Part shown: piece after piece, positions 45,484-54,263 of the stretch
How positions within the stretch are numbered: position 1 is the first letter of the stretch
How the letters are laid out: each line of letters opens with the position of its first letter
Source of the DNA: Streptomyces sp. LUP30
GTDB taxonomy: Bacteria > Actinomycetota > Actinomycetes > Streptomycetales > Streptomycetaceae
Assembly (NCBI RefSeq): GCF_001746365.1
Contig: NZ_MJAJ01000020.1
Span: 62,001-126,000 of the forward strand
Direction: 5' to 3'
DNA: 64,000 bases
Position numbers and translations under genes: made by a program
Notes under the pieces: generated by a model
The model's input: only the letters and a program-made list of their open reading frames with translations
What the model was told of the DNA's origin: nothing
The model's database searches: none

Positions 45484-46847
45484 GTGGGGGTGTTTCCTTC
45501 CACCAGGTGCAGGAGGGCGGTCAGGTCTGCGGGGCGGGTGTGGGGGTTGAGGAGGGTGGCTTTGAGCCAGAGGCGGCCGTCCAGGCGGGCGCGGCCGAGG
45601 ACGGCTCGGCCTTCGGTGAGGAGGCGGCGGCGGGTCTCGGCGACGGTGGTGTCGGTGGCGTCGGTGGGGCGGAAGAGGACGGTGCTGATGGTGGGTGGGG
45701 CGTGGAGTTGGAGGCGGGGGTGTGCGGTGATGAGGTCGGCGAGGTGTCGGGCGTGGTCGCAGACCTGGTCGACGAGGGCGCCGAGGCCGGTGCGGCCGAG
45801 GGTTTTGAGGGTGGCGGCGATCTTGAGGACGTCGGGTCGGCGGGTGGTGCGCAGGGAGCGGCCGAGGAGGTCGGGGAGGCCGGCGTCGGTGTCGTCGGCG
45901 GCGTTGAGGTAGTCGGCGTGGTGGTGCAGGGCGGTGAGGTCGTGGGGGTCGTGGACGGCGAGGAGTCCGGCGGCGGCGGGTTGCCAGCCGATTTTGTGCA
46001 GGTCGAGGGTGACGGTGTGGGCGGTGTCGAGGCCGGCGAGTTTGGGGCGGTGGCGGTCGCTGAAGAGGAGTCCGCCTCCGTAGGCGGCGTCGATGTGGAG
46101 GCGGGCGCCGTGGGTGCGGCACAGGTCGCTGATGGCGGGGAGGGGGTCGATGAGGCCTGCGTCGGTGGTGCCTGCGGTGGCGGCCACGACGACGGGTGGG
46201 TGGGGGTGGGGGCGGGTGGTGAGGGCCTGGTGGAGTGCGGTGGGGTCGAGGGTGCCGGTGGGGGTGGGGAGGATGAGGGGTGGGGGGAGGCCGAGGAGCC
46301 AGGCGGCGCGGGGCAGGGAGTGGTGGGCGTTCGCTCCGCAGACGAGGTGGAGGGTGGGGCCGTGGGTTTCGCGGGCGAGGAGGAGGGCGAGGTGGTTGGC
46401 TTCGGTGCCGCCGGTGGTGACGAGGGCGTCGGCGAGGCCGGCGAGGGCGGCGAGGGCGCGGGTGACGAGGGTTTCGAGGGCGGAGGCGGCGGGGGCCTGG
46501 TCCCAGGAGTCGAGGGAGGGGTTGAGGGCGGAGGCGGCGAGGTCGGCTGCGGTGGCGACGGCGAGGGGCGGGCAGTGCAGGTGGGCGGCGCAGTGGGGGT
46601 GGGCGGGGTCGGCGGAGCCTTCGGCGAGGGCGTGTACGAGGGTGCGCAGGGCGTGGGGGTCGCCGTGGGTCGGCAGGATGTCGCCCACGGTGTGGGCGAG
46701 TCGGGCGGTCACGGCGTCGGGTCCGCCGGCGGGGAGCGGGCCGCCGCGTGAGCGGGCGCCGGCGTCGAGGGCGTCGAGGACGGTCGCGAGCAACGGCCTG
46801 AGGGCGTCGGGGCCTTGGGGGCCTGAGGCGAGGGGCGGCGTGCTCAT
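45480..46847 (-). CDS. PLP-dependent decarboxylase (DesA/DABA decarboxylase-like)
   Basis: 455 residues from ATG 46847. Group II decarboxylase landmarks: LNPSLDSWDQAPAAS, VTTGGTEANHLALLLAR, HIDAAYGGGLLFSDRHRPKL and the PLP-binding lysine in VTLDLHKIGWQPAAAG. Relatives decarboxylate lysine (DesA, giving cadaverine), 2,4-diaminobutyrate or ornithine. Fusion of the transcription unit to the N-hydroxylase by a 4-bp overlap points to diamine production for a hydroxamate. A GNAT gene diverges 188 bp away. I saw no iron box in the intervening region. Sequence alone does not settle the substrate. Confidence 0.9.
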   Translation of the reverse strand: MSTPPLASGPQGPDALRPLLATVLDALDAGARSRGGPLPAGGPDAVTARLAHTVGDILPTHGDPHALRTLVHALAEGSADPAHPHCAAHLHCPPLAVATAADLAASALNPSLDSWDQAPAASALETLVTRALAALAGLADALVTTGGTEANHLALLLARETHGPTLHLVCGANAHHSLPRAAWLLGLPPPLILPTPTGTLDPTALHQALTTRPHPHPPVVVAATAGTTDAGLIDPLPAISDLCRTHGARLHIDAAYGGGLLFSDRHRPKLAGLDTAHTVTLDLHKIGWQPAAAGLLAVHDPHDLTALHHHADYLNAADDTDAGLPDLLGRSLRTTRRPDVLKIAATLKTLGRTGLGALVDQVCDHARHLADLITAHPRLQLHAPPTISTVLFRPTDATDTTVAETRRRLLTEGRAVLGRARLDGRLWLKATLLNPHTRPADLTALLHLVEGNTPT

Positions 46848-47035
46848 GGGGCTCCTCCGGGCTGGCGCGGGGCAGCGGGATTCCAGCTTGTACGGGGTTG
46901 CGTGGGCGCGCGCGAAAGCTCGGAGATCGGTACTCGAAAGGGGGTACTCCCGTAGGGGGAATGCGGGTGGGGGTGTGGGCCCCTGCCGGACGTCTACGGT
47001 CGAGCGAGGTGTGGTGCGTGGGAAGGCAGGAGTCT

Positions 47036-47602
47036 GTGCCGGGGCGGGAGTGGGAGTCGGGGTGGGAGTTGGAGTGGGAGGGTGAGCCGGTGGTGGTGCG
47101 TGAGCCGGGTCCCGGGGACGAGGCCGCGCTGCTCGCGCTGTTCGAGGAGTGCGAGGACTGGTTCGTCGCGGCGACGGGGCTGCCGTCGGCGCCGGGTGAC
47201 GTGCAGAGCCTGTTCTATGCGCTGCCGGAGGGGGCGGCGCCGCAGGACAAGGTGGTGCTGCTGGTGGAGTGGGCGGGTGTGGTGGCGGGCGTGGTGGACG
47301 CCGTGCGGGATCATCCGGAGCCGGGTGCGGTGGCGGTGGGCATGTTCCTGCTGGCGCCGGAGGCCCGGCGGCGGGGCCTGGGGCGGGCGGTGGCCGGCGC
47401 GTTGCTGGCGCGTGCGGGGGGCGTCACGCGGGTGACGGCGACGGTCCCGCCGGGATGGGCGCCGGGGGAACGCTTCCTGGAGCGGTCGGGCTTCGTCCTG
47501 GAGGATCCGGGGCCGACGCCGGCTGCCGGGGTGGGCAACCGGCGTGCGGGACCGCGTGAAGGGGGCGTGCGCCGGGCTGAGCTGCGCCGGGGCCCGCTGT
47601 AG
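47036..47602 (+). CDS. GNAT family N-acetyltransferase
   Basis: 188 residues from GTG 47036 with AGGAG immediately upstream. The GNAT fold shows EPGPGDEAALLALFEE, a central VLLVEWAGVVAGVVDAVR strand pair, and the acetyl-CoA motif VGMFLLAPEARRRGLGRAVAGALL (RRRGLG, about 112-117). FLERSGFVLEDPG closes the domain. Residues after about 165 are an Arg/Gly-rich tail. The gene diverges from the decarboxylase/N-hydroxylase operon. A hydroxamate pathway needs an acyltransferase, but this protein is a generic GNAT rather than an IucB/DesC type. Confidence 0.85.
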   Translation: MPGREWESGWELEWEGEPVVVREPGPGDEAALLALFEECEDWFVAATGLPSAPGDVQSLFYALPEGAAPQDKVVLLVEWAGVVAGVVDAVRDHPEPGAVAVGMFLLAPEARRRGLGRAVAGALLARAGGVTRVTATVPPGWAPGERFLERSGFVLEDPGPTPAAGVGNRRAGPREGGVRRAELRRGPL

Positions 47603-47707
47603 GGGTCTGCGCGTCGGCTCGGGCGGGCGGGTCCGCCGTTTTCGTGGGAGCGGGGACGGGTCGGCATCGGCGGGCCGCGGGCCGGTCACCGGCGGCCCGC
47701 CGGTCGG

Positions 47708-50206
47708 TCACCGCTGGGGCAGGCCGGTGGTGCGGACTCGCAGCGCCCTGGTGAGGTCGTCGAGTTGGTCGACGAGTTTGCGGCGCAGGGCGGGGGTGGG
47801 TCCGGCGGTCGCGAGGCACTGCTCGCCCAGGCGCAGGATCTCGGGGTCGACGGCGTGGGCGGGGAACGCCCAGCGTCCTACGGCCTCGGCGATGGCGGGG
47901 CCGCGGCGGGCGGCGACGGTGACGGCGTCCTCGAAGAAGCGGGGGACGTAGCCGCTGACGAGGTCGGTCTGCTCGGGCTGCCAGAAGCCCTGGGCGGTGG
48001 CGTTGAAGAGGTAGTTGGAGAGGCCGTCGGAGGAGAACATGGCCGCCCAGGCCTGTTCCTTGGCGGCCGCGTCGGGGAGGGCGGCGCGGCAGCGGGCGGC
48101 GCCTTCCCGGCCGGTGGCTGAGGGGTCGGCGTCGAGTTCGGCGGCGATGGCTTCGGCGTCGGTGGCGCCGAGGACGGCGAGCCGGGCGAGGATGCGCCAG
48201 CGCAGGTCGGGGTCGAGTTCGGGGCCGCCGGGGACGATGCCGTCGGCGAGCCAGGCGGCGATGGTGTCGGGGTGGGCGGCGACGGCGATGAAGTGGCGTA
48301 CGGCGATGAGGCGCAGGCCGGGGTGGTCGCCGTCCTCGGTGCGGCGGATGAGGTCGCGGCACAGGGTGGTGAGGGTGGCGAGGGCGGCGGGGCGCTCTTC
48401 GGGGGTGACGTAGCGGTCGGCGATCTGGCCGGCGGCGAAGGCGAGGACGCCTTGGGTGAGGGCGAGGTCTGTTTCCTGCGGGAGGTGGGCGCGGGCTGCT
48501 TCGAGGTAGGCGGCGGGGGCGAGTTCTCCGTCGCGGACGGCGTCGCGCAGGGCGTTCCAGACGACGGCGCGGGTGAGCGGGTCGGGCAGGCCGGAGAGGT
48601 TGCTGCGGACGGTGGTGAAGGACTCGGGATCGAAGCGGATCTTGGTGTAGGTGAGGTCGCCGTCGTTGAGCAGGAGGAGGGCGGGGAGCTTGCCGATGGG
48701 CTGGGGGGCGCTCTGCGGGATGTCGACTTCGAGGCGTCGGCGCAGGGTGAGGTGGCGGCCCTCGTCGGCGAGGTCGAGGTCGTAGAGGCCGACGGCGACG
48801 CGGTGGGGGCGGCTGCCGTGGTGGGCGACGGTCAGGGTGCGGTCGCCGTTGGCGCCGCTGACGGTGGGGGTGAGGGTGTCGACTCCGGTGGTGCGCAGCC
48901 AGGCGTCGGCCCAGGCGTGGACGTCGCGGTCGGTGTGGGCGGCGAGGGAGTCGATGAAGTCGGCGAGGGTGGCGTTGGCGAACCTGTGGCGGGCGAAGTG
49001 GGTGTTGATGCCGGCGAGGAAGTTCTTCTCGCCGAGCCAGGTGACGAGTTGGCGCAGGGCGGAGGCGCCCTTGGCGTAGGAGATGCCGTCGAAGTTGAGC
49101 AGGGCGGAGGCGGTGTCGTCGACGTTCTCGGGGGCGACGGGGTGGGTGGAGGGGCGTTGGTCGGCGTCGTAGCCCCAGGATTTGCGGACGACGCCGAAGT
49201 CGGTCCAGGTGTCGGTGAAGCGGGTGGCTTCGGTGAGGGTCTGGTAGCCCATGTACTCGGCGAACGACTCGTTGAGCCAGATGTCGTCCCACCACTGGAG
49301 GGTGACGAGGTCGCCGAACCACATGTGGGCCATCTCGTGGGCGATGACCATGGCGCGGGTCTGGCGTTCGGTGTCGGTGACGGCGGAGCGGTAGACGAAG
49401 TCGTCGCGGAAGGTGACGAGGCCGGGGTTCTCCATGGCGCCGGCGTTGAACTCGGGGACGAACGCCTGGTCGTAGGAGTCGAAGGGGTAGGGCTCTTCGA
49501 ACTTCTCGTGGTAGCGGTCGTAGCAGGCGCGGGTGATGTCGAGGAGTTCGTCGGCGTCCGCGTCGAGGTAGGGGGCCAGGGAGCGGCGGCAGTGCAGGCC
49601 GAAGGGCAGTCCGGCGTGTTCGGTGCGCACGGTGTGCCAGGGGCCGGCGGCGACGGCGACGAGGTAGGTGGAGACGAGGGGGGTGGGGGCGGCCTGCCAG
49701 CGGCCTTCGCCGAGGTGTTCGGCGATGCCGTTGGTGAGGACGGTCCAATTGTCGGGGGCTTTCACCGACACGTCGAAGACGGCCTTGAGGTCGGGCTGGT
49801 CGAAGGCGGCGAAGACGCGTTGCACGTCGTTCATGAACAGCTGGGTGTAGACGTAGGTCTCGCCGTCGGTGGGGTCGGTGAAGCGGTGCATGCCCTCGCC
49901 GGTGCGGGAGTAGCGCATGGCGGCGCGGACGCGCAGTTCGTGGTCGCCGGCGGTGAGGCCGTCGAGGACGAGCCGGCCGCCGTCGAGCGTCCCGGGGTCG
50001 AGGGGCTCGCCGTCGAGGGTGACGGAGTGCAGTGTGTCGGGCCTGACCTCGACGAAGGTGCCCCCGTTGGCGCGCGCGGCGAACCGGATGACGGTGACGG
50101 ATTCGAAGGTCTCGTCGCCGGTCGTCAGGTCGAGCTCGATGGTGTAGCGGTGGACGTCGAGGAGCTTGGCACGGCTTAGCGCTTCGTCGCGCGTCAGTAC
50201 GGACAT
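47708..50206 (-). CDS. pepN: Aminopeptidase N (M1 family)
   Basis: 832 residues from ATG 50206 (MSVLTRDEALSRAKLLDVHRY), the usual start. An ATG 9 bp further out is also possible. The exopeptidase motif GAMEN is at 256-260, the zinc site HEMAH at 290-294, and the third ligand Glu at 313 in WLNESFAEYMGY. The C-terminal ERAP1-like helical domain (about 520-830) is complete. It removes N-terminal residues from peptides. The length fits actinobacterial PepN. The chorismate mutase gene ends 115 bp upstream on the same strand. Confidence 0.96.
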   Translation of the reverse strand: MSVLTRDEALSRAKLLDVHRYTIELDLTTGDETFESVTVIRFAARANGGTFVEVRPDTLHSVTLDGEPLDPGTLDGGRLVLDGLTAGDHELRVRAAMRYSRTGEGMHRFTDPTDGETYVYTQLFMNDVQRVFAAFDQPDLKAVFDVSVKAPDNWTVLTNGIAEHLGEGRWQAAPTPLVSTYLVAVAAGPWHTVRTEHAGLPFGLHCRRSLAPYLDADADELLDITRACYDRYHEKFEEPYPFDSYDQAFVPEFNAGAMENPGLVTFRDDFVYRSAVTDTERQTRAMVIAHEMAHMWFGDLVTLQWWDDIWLNESFAEYMGYQTLTEATRFTDTWTDFGVVRKSWGYDADQRPSTHPVAPENVDDTASALLNFDGISYAKGASALRQLVTWLGEKNFLAGINTHFARHRFANATLADFIDSLAAHTDRDVHAWADAWLRTTGVDTLTPTVSGANGDRTLTVAHHGSRPHRVAVGLYDLDLADEGRHLTLRRRLEVDIPQSAPQPIGKLPALLLLNDGDLTYTKIRFDPESFTTVRSNLSGLPDPLTRAVVWNALRDAVRDGELAPAAYLEAARAHLPQETDLALTQGVLAFAAGQIADRYVTPEERPAALATLTTLCRDLIRRTEDGDHPGLRLIAVRHFIAVAAHPDTIAAWLADGIVPGGPELDPDLRWRILARLAVLGATDAEAIAAELDADPSATGREGAARCRAALPDAAAKEQAWAAMFSSDGLSNYLFNATAQGFWQPEQTDLVSGYVPRFFEDAVTVAARRGPAIAEAVGRWAFPAHAVDPEILRLGEQCLATAGPTPALRRKLVDQLDDLTRALRVRTTGLPQR

Positions 50207-50320
50207 GCACGACATGCTGCCTGATACCGCAGGCCGGGCACAGGGGCGGATCGGTACGCGCGCTATGTCGCTTCTCGCGCCGGAGCGCCGCAGGGCCGGA
50301 GCGCCGGGGCGGCCGGCCGG

Positions 50321-50686
50321 TCAGCCGCCGGTGGGGGCCGCGGTGTCCTCGGCGATGCGCTCGTGGTGGCGGATGACCTCGGCGATGATGAAGGTGAGGA
50401 ACTTCTCGGCGAACGCGGGGTCGAGTTTGGCGTTCTCGGCGAGGGTGCGCAGCCGCTCGATCTGGCGGGCCTCGCGGGCGGGGTCGGCGGGGGGCAGCTG
50501 GTGGCGGGCCTTGAGGTGGCCGACCTGCTGGGTGGCCTTGAAGCGTTCGGCGAGCATGTGGACGACGGCCGCGTCGATGTTGTCGATGCTGTCGCGCAGC
50601 CGGGCGAGCTCTTCGCGGACGGCGGGGTCGACGGCGGGGGCGCCGGGTCCGCAGGCGTCGCCGGTGGGGGTGTTGCTGGTGGTCAT
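50321..50686 (-). CDS. Chorismate mutase (AroQ type)
   Basis: 121 residues from ATG 50686. An all-helical AroQ fold: LARLRDSIDNIDAAVVHMLAERFKATQQVGHLKA, PADPAREARQIERLR and FLTFIIAEVIRHHERI carry the Arg, Lys and Glu residues that bind chorismate. It converts chorismate to prephenate for Phe and Tyr synthesis. No signal peptide (secreted types have one), and no fused prephenate domain, so this is the stand-alone cytosolic form. Confidence 0.93.
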   Translation of the reverse strand: MTTSNTPTGDACGPGAPAVDPAVREELARLRDSIDNIDAAVVHMLAERFKATQQVGHLKARHQLPPADPAREARQIERLRTLAENAKLDPAFAEKFLTFIIAEVIRHHERIAEDTAAPTGG

Positions 50687-50771
50687 GGGCGATCACCCTA
50701 GGGCATGTCTTCGCGGGGGGACGCGCTGCCCGTACAGTGGAATCGGGTGCACGCGTCCTGGGGGTGGTGGC

Positions 50772-51704
50772 GTGGCCGACGGCGGACCGGTCGAGCACGG
50801 TTTTCCGCATCTGGAGACGGTGCGGGCGGCTGTCACGGCGTTGTACCGGCGGTTGTCGTACGACACCGTCCAGCAGTTCTCGACGAGTGTGCCGCCTGCC
50901 GATGTGGCGTTCTGCGACACGGATGATCTGCATCTGGGGACGCAGCGGGTGGCGCGCGAGCTGGTGCGGCATTTCCGGTTGCCGGACGCGCGGATGATCG
51001 TGGCGTTCCGTGAGATGCAGCATGCGGCGAACGTGGAGCTGACGGCGGGCCCGGAGTACTTCGTGGAGCTGAACGACCGTTTCCGGGGGCATCGGCGGGA
51101 CATCGGTGCGGCGCTGGCGCACGAGATCATGCATGTGTATCTGCATCGGGTGGATCTGTCGTTCCCGGGGACGCGGGACAACGAGATCCTCACGGACACG
51201 GCGACGACGTATCTGGGGGCGGGGTGGCTGCTGCTGGACGCGTACCGGGAGGACGGTGCGTCGTCGCAGAAGCTGGGGTATCTCACGCCGGAGGAGTTCG
51301 GGTACGTGCTGGCGAAGCGGTCGTCGGCGTTCGGTGAGGATCCGTCGGTGTGGTTCACCAGTGCGCAGGCGTACACGGCGTACGAGCGGGGGTGGGAGCG
51401 GGCCCGTCGTGACGAGCGGCAGCCGCCGTTGACGGCGGCGGGCTGGACGGGCCGTCGGCGCTACGCCCGTGACCGTCGTCAGGCGCAGGGCCATGGGCAG
51501 GGGCACGGGCCGGCGCAGGGGCGCGGGTCGGCGGGGGACGCGGGCGCGGGGGACGTGCCGTACGCGTTCGCGGCTGATCCGGCCGGGCCGTTGCGGGTGA
51601 CGTTCCCGTGTCCCACCTGTCACCAGCGGATCCGGGTGCCGGTGCGGGGCCGGGTGCGGGCCCGGTGCGGGCTGTGCCGCACGGTGCTGGAGTGCGACAC
51701 GTAG
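50772..51704 (+). CDS. HExxH metallopeptidase-like protein with C-terminal zinc ribbon
   Basis: 310 residues from GTG 50772 (VADGGPVEHGFPHLETV). The central part has ALAHEIMHVYLHRVDL (HEIMH zinc motif, about 116-120) and DNEILTDTATTYLGAG, whose Glu/Asp could be the third ligand. After a Gln/Gly/His-rich linker (about 235-262, QGHGQGHGPAQG), the C-terminus forms a four-cysteine zinc ribbon (CPTCHQRIRVPVRGRVRARC, then GLCRTVLEC). No signal peptide, so intracellular. I do not recognise a characterised homologue. SprT-like proteases that combine HExxH with a zinc ribbon are the nearest architectural parallel (inference). Confidence 0.75.
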   Translation: MADGGPVEHGFPHLETVRAAVTALYRRLSYDTVQQFSTSVPPADVAFCDTDDLHLGTQRVARELVRHFRLPDARMIVAFREMQHAANVELTAGPEYFVELNDRFRGHRRDIGAALAHEIMHVYLHRVDLSFPGTRDNEILTDTATTYLGAGWLLLDAYREDGASSQKLGYLTPEEFGYVLAKRSSAFGEDPSVWFTSAQAYTAYERGWERARRDERQPPLTAAGWTGRRRYARDRRQAQGHGQGHGPAQGRGSAGDAGAGDVPYAFAADPAGPLRVTFPCPTCHQRIRVPVRGRVRARCGLCRTVLECDT

Positions 51705-51775
51705 ACCGTCGTGCGGGCGTGCGGGCGGGCGGGTGGTCATCCGTGGTGCGGGAGCACGGACGTTTCCGGGGCGGT

Positions 51776-52705
51776 TCAGGCGCCGTAGACCGCTCCGGGG
51801 GGCGCCGCGGCCGTCAGCAGTTTCCGTACCGTCTCCCCCGCCTCGGCGGCGCTCCAGCGCGCGCCGCGGTCCGCGGTCGGGCCCGGGCGCCAGCCGTCCA
51901 TGACGGTGATGCGGCCGCCCTCGGTCTCGAAGACGCGTCCGGTGACGCCGTCGCTCGCCGCCGAGCCGAGCCAGACGACGAGCGGGGAGACGTTCTCGGG
52001 CGCCATGGCGTCGAAGCCGGTGGCGGGGGCGGCCATGGTCTCGGCGAAGGTGCGTTGTGTCATGCGGGTGCGGGCGGCCGGGGCGATCGCGTTGACCTGG
52101 ACGCCGTAACGGGCGAGTTCGGCGGCGGCGACGAGGGTCAGGGCGACGATGCCGGCCTTGGCGGCGCTGTAGTTGCCCTGTCCGACGGAGCCGAGCAGTC
52201 CGGCGCCGCTGGAGGTGTTGACGACGCGCGCGTCCGGTGTGCGGCCGGCCTTGGTCTGCGCGCGCCAGTGTGCGGCCGCGTGTTTCAGGGTGAGGAAGTG
52301 GCCTTTGAGGTGGACGCGCAGGACGGCGTCCCAGTCGTCCTCGTCGAGGTTGACGAGCATGCGGTCGCGCAGGAATCCGGCGTTGTTGACGAGGGTGTCG
52401 AGGCGGCCGTAGGTCTCCAGGGCGGTCGTGACGAGGGAGGAGGCGCCCTCGGAGGTGGCGATGTCCCCGCCGTGGGCGATCGCCTCGCCGCCGGCGGCGC
52501 GGATCTCGGCGGCCACAGCGGCGGCCGGGCCGTCGGGGCGGGCGCCGGTGGGGCCGGGAGGGTGGGGGGCGCCGTCCAGGGCGACTCCGAGGTCGTTGAC
52601 GACGACGCGGGCTCCCTGTGCGGCGAAGGCGAGGGCGTGGGCGCGTCCGAGGCCGCGTCCGGCGCCGGTGACGACGACGACCCGTCCGTCGCAGAGTGCG
52701 CTCAT
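51776..52705 (-). CDS. SDR family oxidoreductase (Rv3548c-like)
   Basis: 309 residues from ATG 52705. It has NAD-binding GAGRGLG, NNAG, catalytic Ser in NTSSGAGLLG and GNYSAAKAG (YxxxK), with a C-terminal extension after WLGSAASDGVTG that is typical of the longer HSD17B4-like SDRs. It is the last gene of a two-gene unit with the SDR at 52707; its start codon lies 1 bp beyond that gene's stop and its AGGAGA site lies inside that gene. Position beside the EchA20-like gene matches Rv3548c in M. tuberculosis steroid catabolism. Substrate not determined. Confidence 0.9.
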   Translation of the reverse strand: MSALCDGRVVVVTGAGRGLGRAHALAFAAQGARVVVNDLGVALDGAPHPPGPTGARPDGPAAAVAAEIRAAGGEAIAHGGDIATSEGASSLVTTALETYGRLDTLVNNAGFLRDRMLVNLDEDDWDAVLRVHLKGHFLTLKHAAAHWRAQTKAGRTPDARVVNTSSGAGLLGSVGQGNYSAAKAGIVALTLVAAAELARYGVQVNAIAPAARTRMTQRTFAETMAAPATGFDAMAPENVSPLVVWLGSAASDGVTGRVFETEGGRITVMDGWRPGPTADRGARWSAAEAGETVRKLLTAAAPPGAVYGA

Positions 52706-52706
52706 C

Positions 52707-53447
52707 TCAGGTCTCCTTGTTGGCCGTTGCGGCGTCGAGGAAGGCGGGGCGTTCGCCGCCTCCGTGGAGGAGCAGGCTCGCGCCGCTGATGTAGCGGGCG
52801 GCGTCGGAGGCGAGGAAGACGGCCGCGGCGCCGACGTCGGAGGGGTCGGCGAGCCGGCCGAGGGGGACGGTGCGGGCGACGGCGCGCAGGCCGTCGTCGC
52901 CGCCGTAGTGCAGGTGGCTCCGCTCGGTGCGGACCATTCCGACGACCAGGGTGTTCACCCGCACCCGGGGCGCCCATTCCACGGCCATGGAGCGGGCGAG
53001 GCTCTCCAGGCCGGCCTTGGCCGCGCCGTATGCGGCGGTTCCGGGTGAGGGGCGGGCCCCGCTGACGCTGCCGATCATCAGGACGGAGCCCTGGCTGCGG
53101 GAGAGGTGGTCGTGGGCGGCCAGGGACACGGTCAGGGGGGCGAGGAGGTTGAGTTCGATGACGCGCGCGTGCCGTCGGGCGTCGGCGTGGGCGAGCGGCC
53201 GGTAGGGGGCGCCGCCGGCGTTGTTGACGAGGACGTCCAGTCGGGGCAGTTCGGCGAAGAAGGCGTGGACGGCGTCGGCGTCGCATACGTCGAGTGGGAC
53301 GAAGCGGGCGTGTTCGAGGGGGGTGTGCGGCGGGCGGCGGGCGCAGACGACGACGTCGGCGCCCGCGTGGGCGAGGGAGCGCGCGATGCCGGCGCCCACG
53401 CCGCGGGTGCCGCCGGTGACGACGGCGACCTTCCCGTTCAGCTCCAT
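52707..53447 (-). CDS. SDR family oxidoreductase (Rv3549c-like)
   Basis: 246 residues from ATG 53447. TGGTRGVG, NNAGGAPYRPL, catalytic Ser in IGSVSG and AAYGAAKAG (YxxxK), ending with the usual ISGASLLLHGGGE loop. It is the first gene of the minus-strand unit and diverges from the EchA20-like gene, with the 14-bp palindrome at 53467-53480 immediately upstream. The placement corresponds to Rv3549c in the M. tuberculosis KstR2 regulon. Exact reaction unknown. Confidence 0.9.
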   Translation of the reverse strand: MELNGKVAVVTGGTRGVGAGIARSLAHAGADVVVCARRPPHTPLEHARFVPLDVCDADAVHAFFAELPRLDVLVNNAGGAPYRPLAHADARRHARVIELNLLAPLTVSLAAHDHLSRSQGSVLMIGSVSGARPSPGTAAYGAAKAGLESLARSMAVEWAPRVRVNTLVVGMVRTERSHLHYGGDDGLRAVARTVPLGRLADPSDVGAAAVFLASDAARYISGASLLLHGGGERPAFLDAATANKET

Positions 53448-53466
53448 TCGCTGCTACCTTCCACCT

Positions 53467-53480
53467 AACAAACGTTTGGT
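53467..53480. promoter_or_regulatory. Putative KstR2-type operator 1
   Basis: AACAAACGTTTGGT fits the palindromic pattern A-n-CAA-n(4)-TTG-n-T known for KstR2 (mycobacterial AnCAAGnnCTTGnT, with A/T instead of G/C in the arms). It lies exactly between the SDR unit and the echA20-ipdABC unit, where it can govern both. The same element recurs at 59539-59552. Confidence 0.75.
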
Positions 53481-53501
53481 GGAAAGGTAGCTGATGCTTC
53501 C

Positions 53502-54263
53502 ATGGGTGTCTCCACCTCGTCCCCGGAAAAGGGGATTTCGCTGGTCGTGGTCGACTTCCCGCCGGTGAACGCGCTGCCGGTGGCCGGCTGGTTCGCCCTG
53601 GCGGACGCGGTGCGCGCGGCAGGCCGCGATCCGGCGACGCACTGCGTGGTGCTCGCGGCCGAGGGGCGGGGGTTCAACGCGGGCGTCGACATCAAGGAGA
53701 TCCAGGCGCGGGGCGGCGAGGCGCTCGTCGGCGCCAACCGGGGCTGCTTCGAGGCCTTCGCGGCGGTGTACGAGTGCGAGGTCCCCGTGGTGGCGGCGGT
53801 GCGCGGCTTCTGTCTGGGCGGCGGGATCGGCCTGGTGGGCAACGCGGACGTGATCGTGGCGAGCGAGGACGCCGTGTTCGGGCTGCCCGAGCTGGACCGG
53901 GGTGCGCTGGGCGCGGCCACGCATCTGGCCCGGCTGGTGCCCCAGCATCTGCTGCGGGCCCTCTACTACACCGCGCGGACGGTCTCGGCGGCCGAGCTGC
54001 ACACGCACGGCTCGGTGTGGCGGGTGACTCCCCCGCACGAACTGGAGCGGGCCGCGCTGGAGTTGGCCGCGGAGATCGCCGCGAAGGACGGCGAGCTGCT
54101 GCGGCTGGCGAAGGCGGCTCTCAACGGCATCGACCCGGTGGACGTGCGCCGCAGCTACCGCTTCGAGCAGGGCTTCACCTACGAGGCGAGCGTCGGCGGG
54201 GTCGCCGACCGGGTGCGCGACAGGTTCGGCTCGGCAGCCGACGAGAGGGGCTCGGGTGAGTGA
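53502..54263 (+). CDS. echA20: Enoyl-CoA hydratase family, EchA20-like ring hydrolase
   Basis: 253 residues from ATG 53502. Crotonase fold with oxyanion-hole segments GRGFNAGVDIKEIQARG (about 63-79) and GFCLGGGIGLVGNADVIVASEDAVFGLPE (about 103-131). EchA20 of M. tuberculosis opens the remaining five-membered ring of the CoA-linked C/D-ring intermediate. The first gene of an operon with the IpdA, IpdB and IpdC homologues, overlapping ipdA by 8 bp. Assignment to EchA20 rests on this exact gene order as much as on the sequence. Other crotonases would be possible in isolation. Confidence 0.85.
   Translation: MGVSTSSPEKGISLVVVDFPPVNALPVAGWFALADAVRAAGRDPATHCVVLAAEGRGFNAGVDIKEIQARGGEALVGANRGCFEAFAAVYECEVPVVAAVRGFCLGGGIGLVGNADVIVASEDAVFGLPELDRGALGAATHLARLVPQHLLRALYYTARTVSAAELHTHGSVWRVTPPHELERAALELAAEIAAKDGELLRLAKAALNGIDPVDVRRSYRFEQGFTYEASVGGVADRVRDRFGSAADERGSGE

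Noticed and set aside
46848..47035. Iron box or a TACTCCCGTAGGGGGA operator upstream of the decarboxylase operon
   Set aside because: No TTAGGTTAGGCTCACCTAA-like sequence is present. The CCC-GTA-GGG element near 46950 is only weakly symmetric and could be chance in GC-rich DNA.
47036..47602. GNAT protein as the dedicated acyltransferase of the decarboxylase/N-hydroxylase pair
   Set aside because: It is divergent and a generic GNAT without IucB/DesC features. Kept only as a neighbour.
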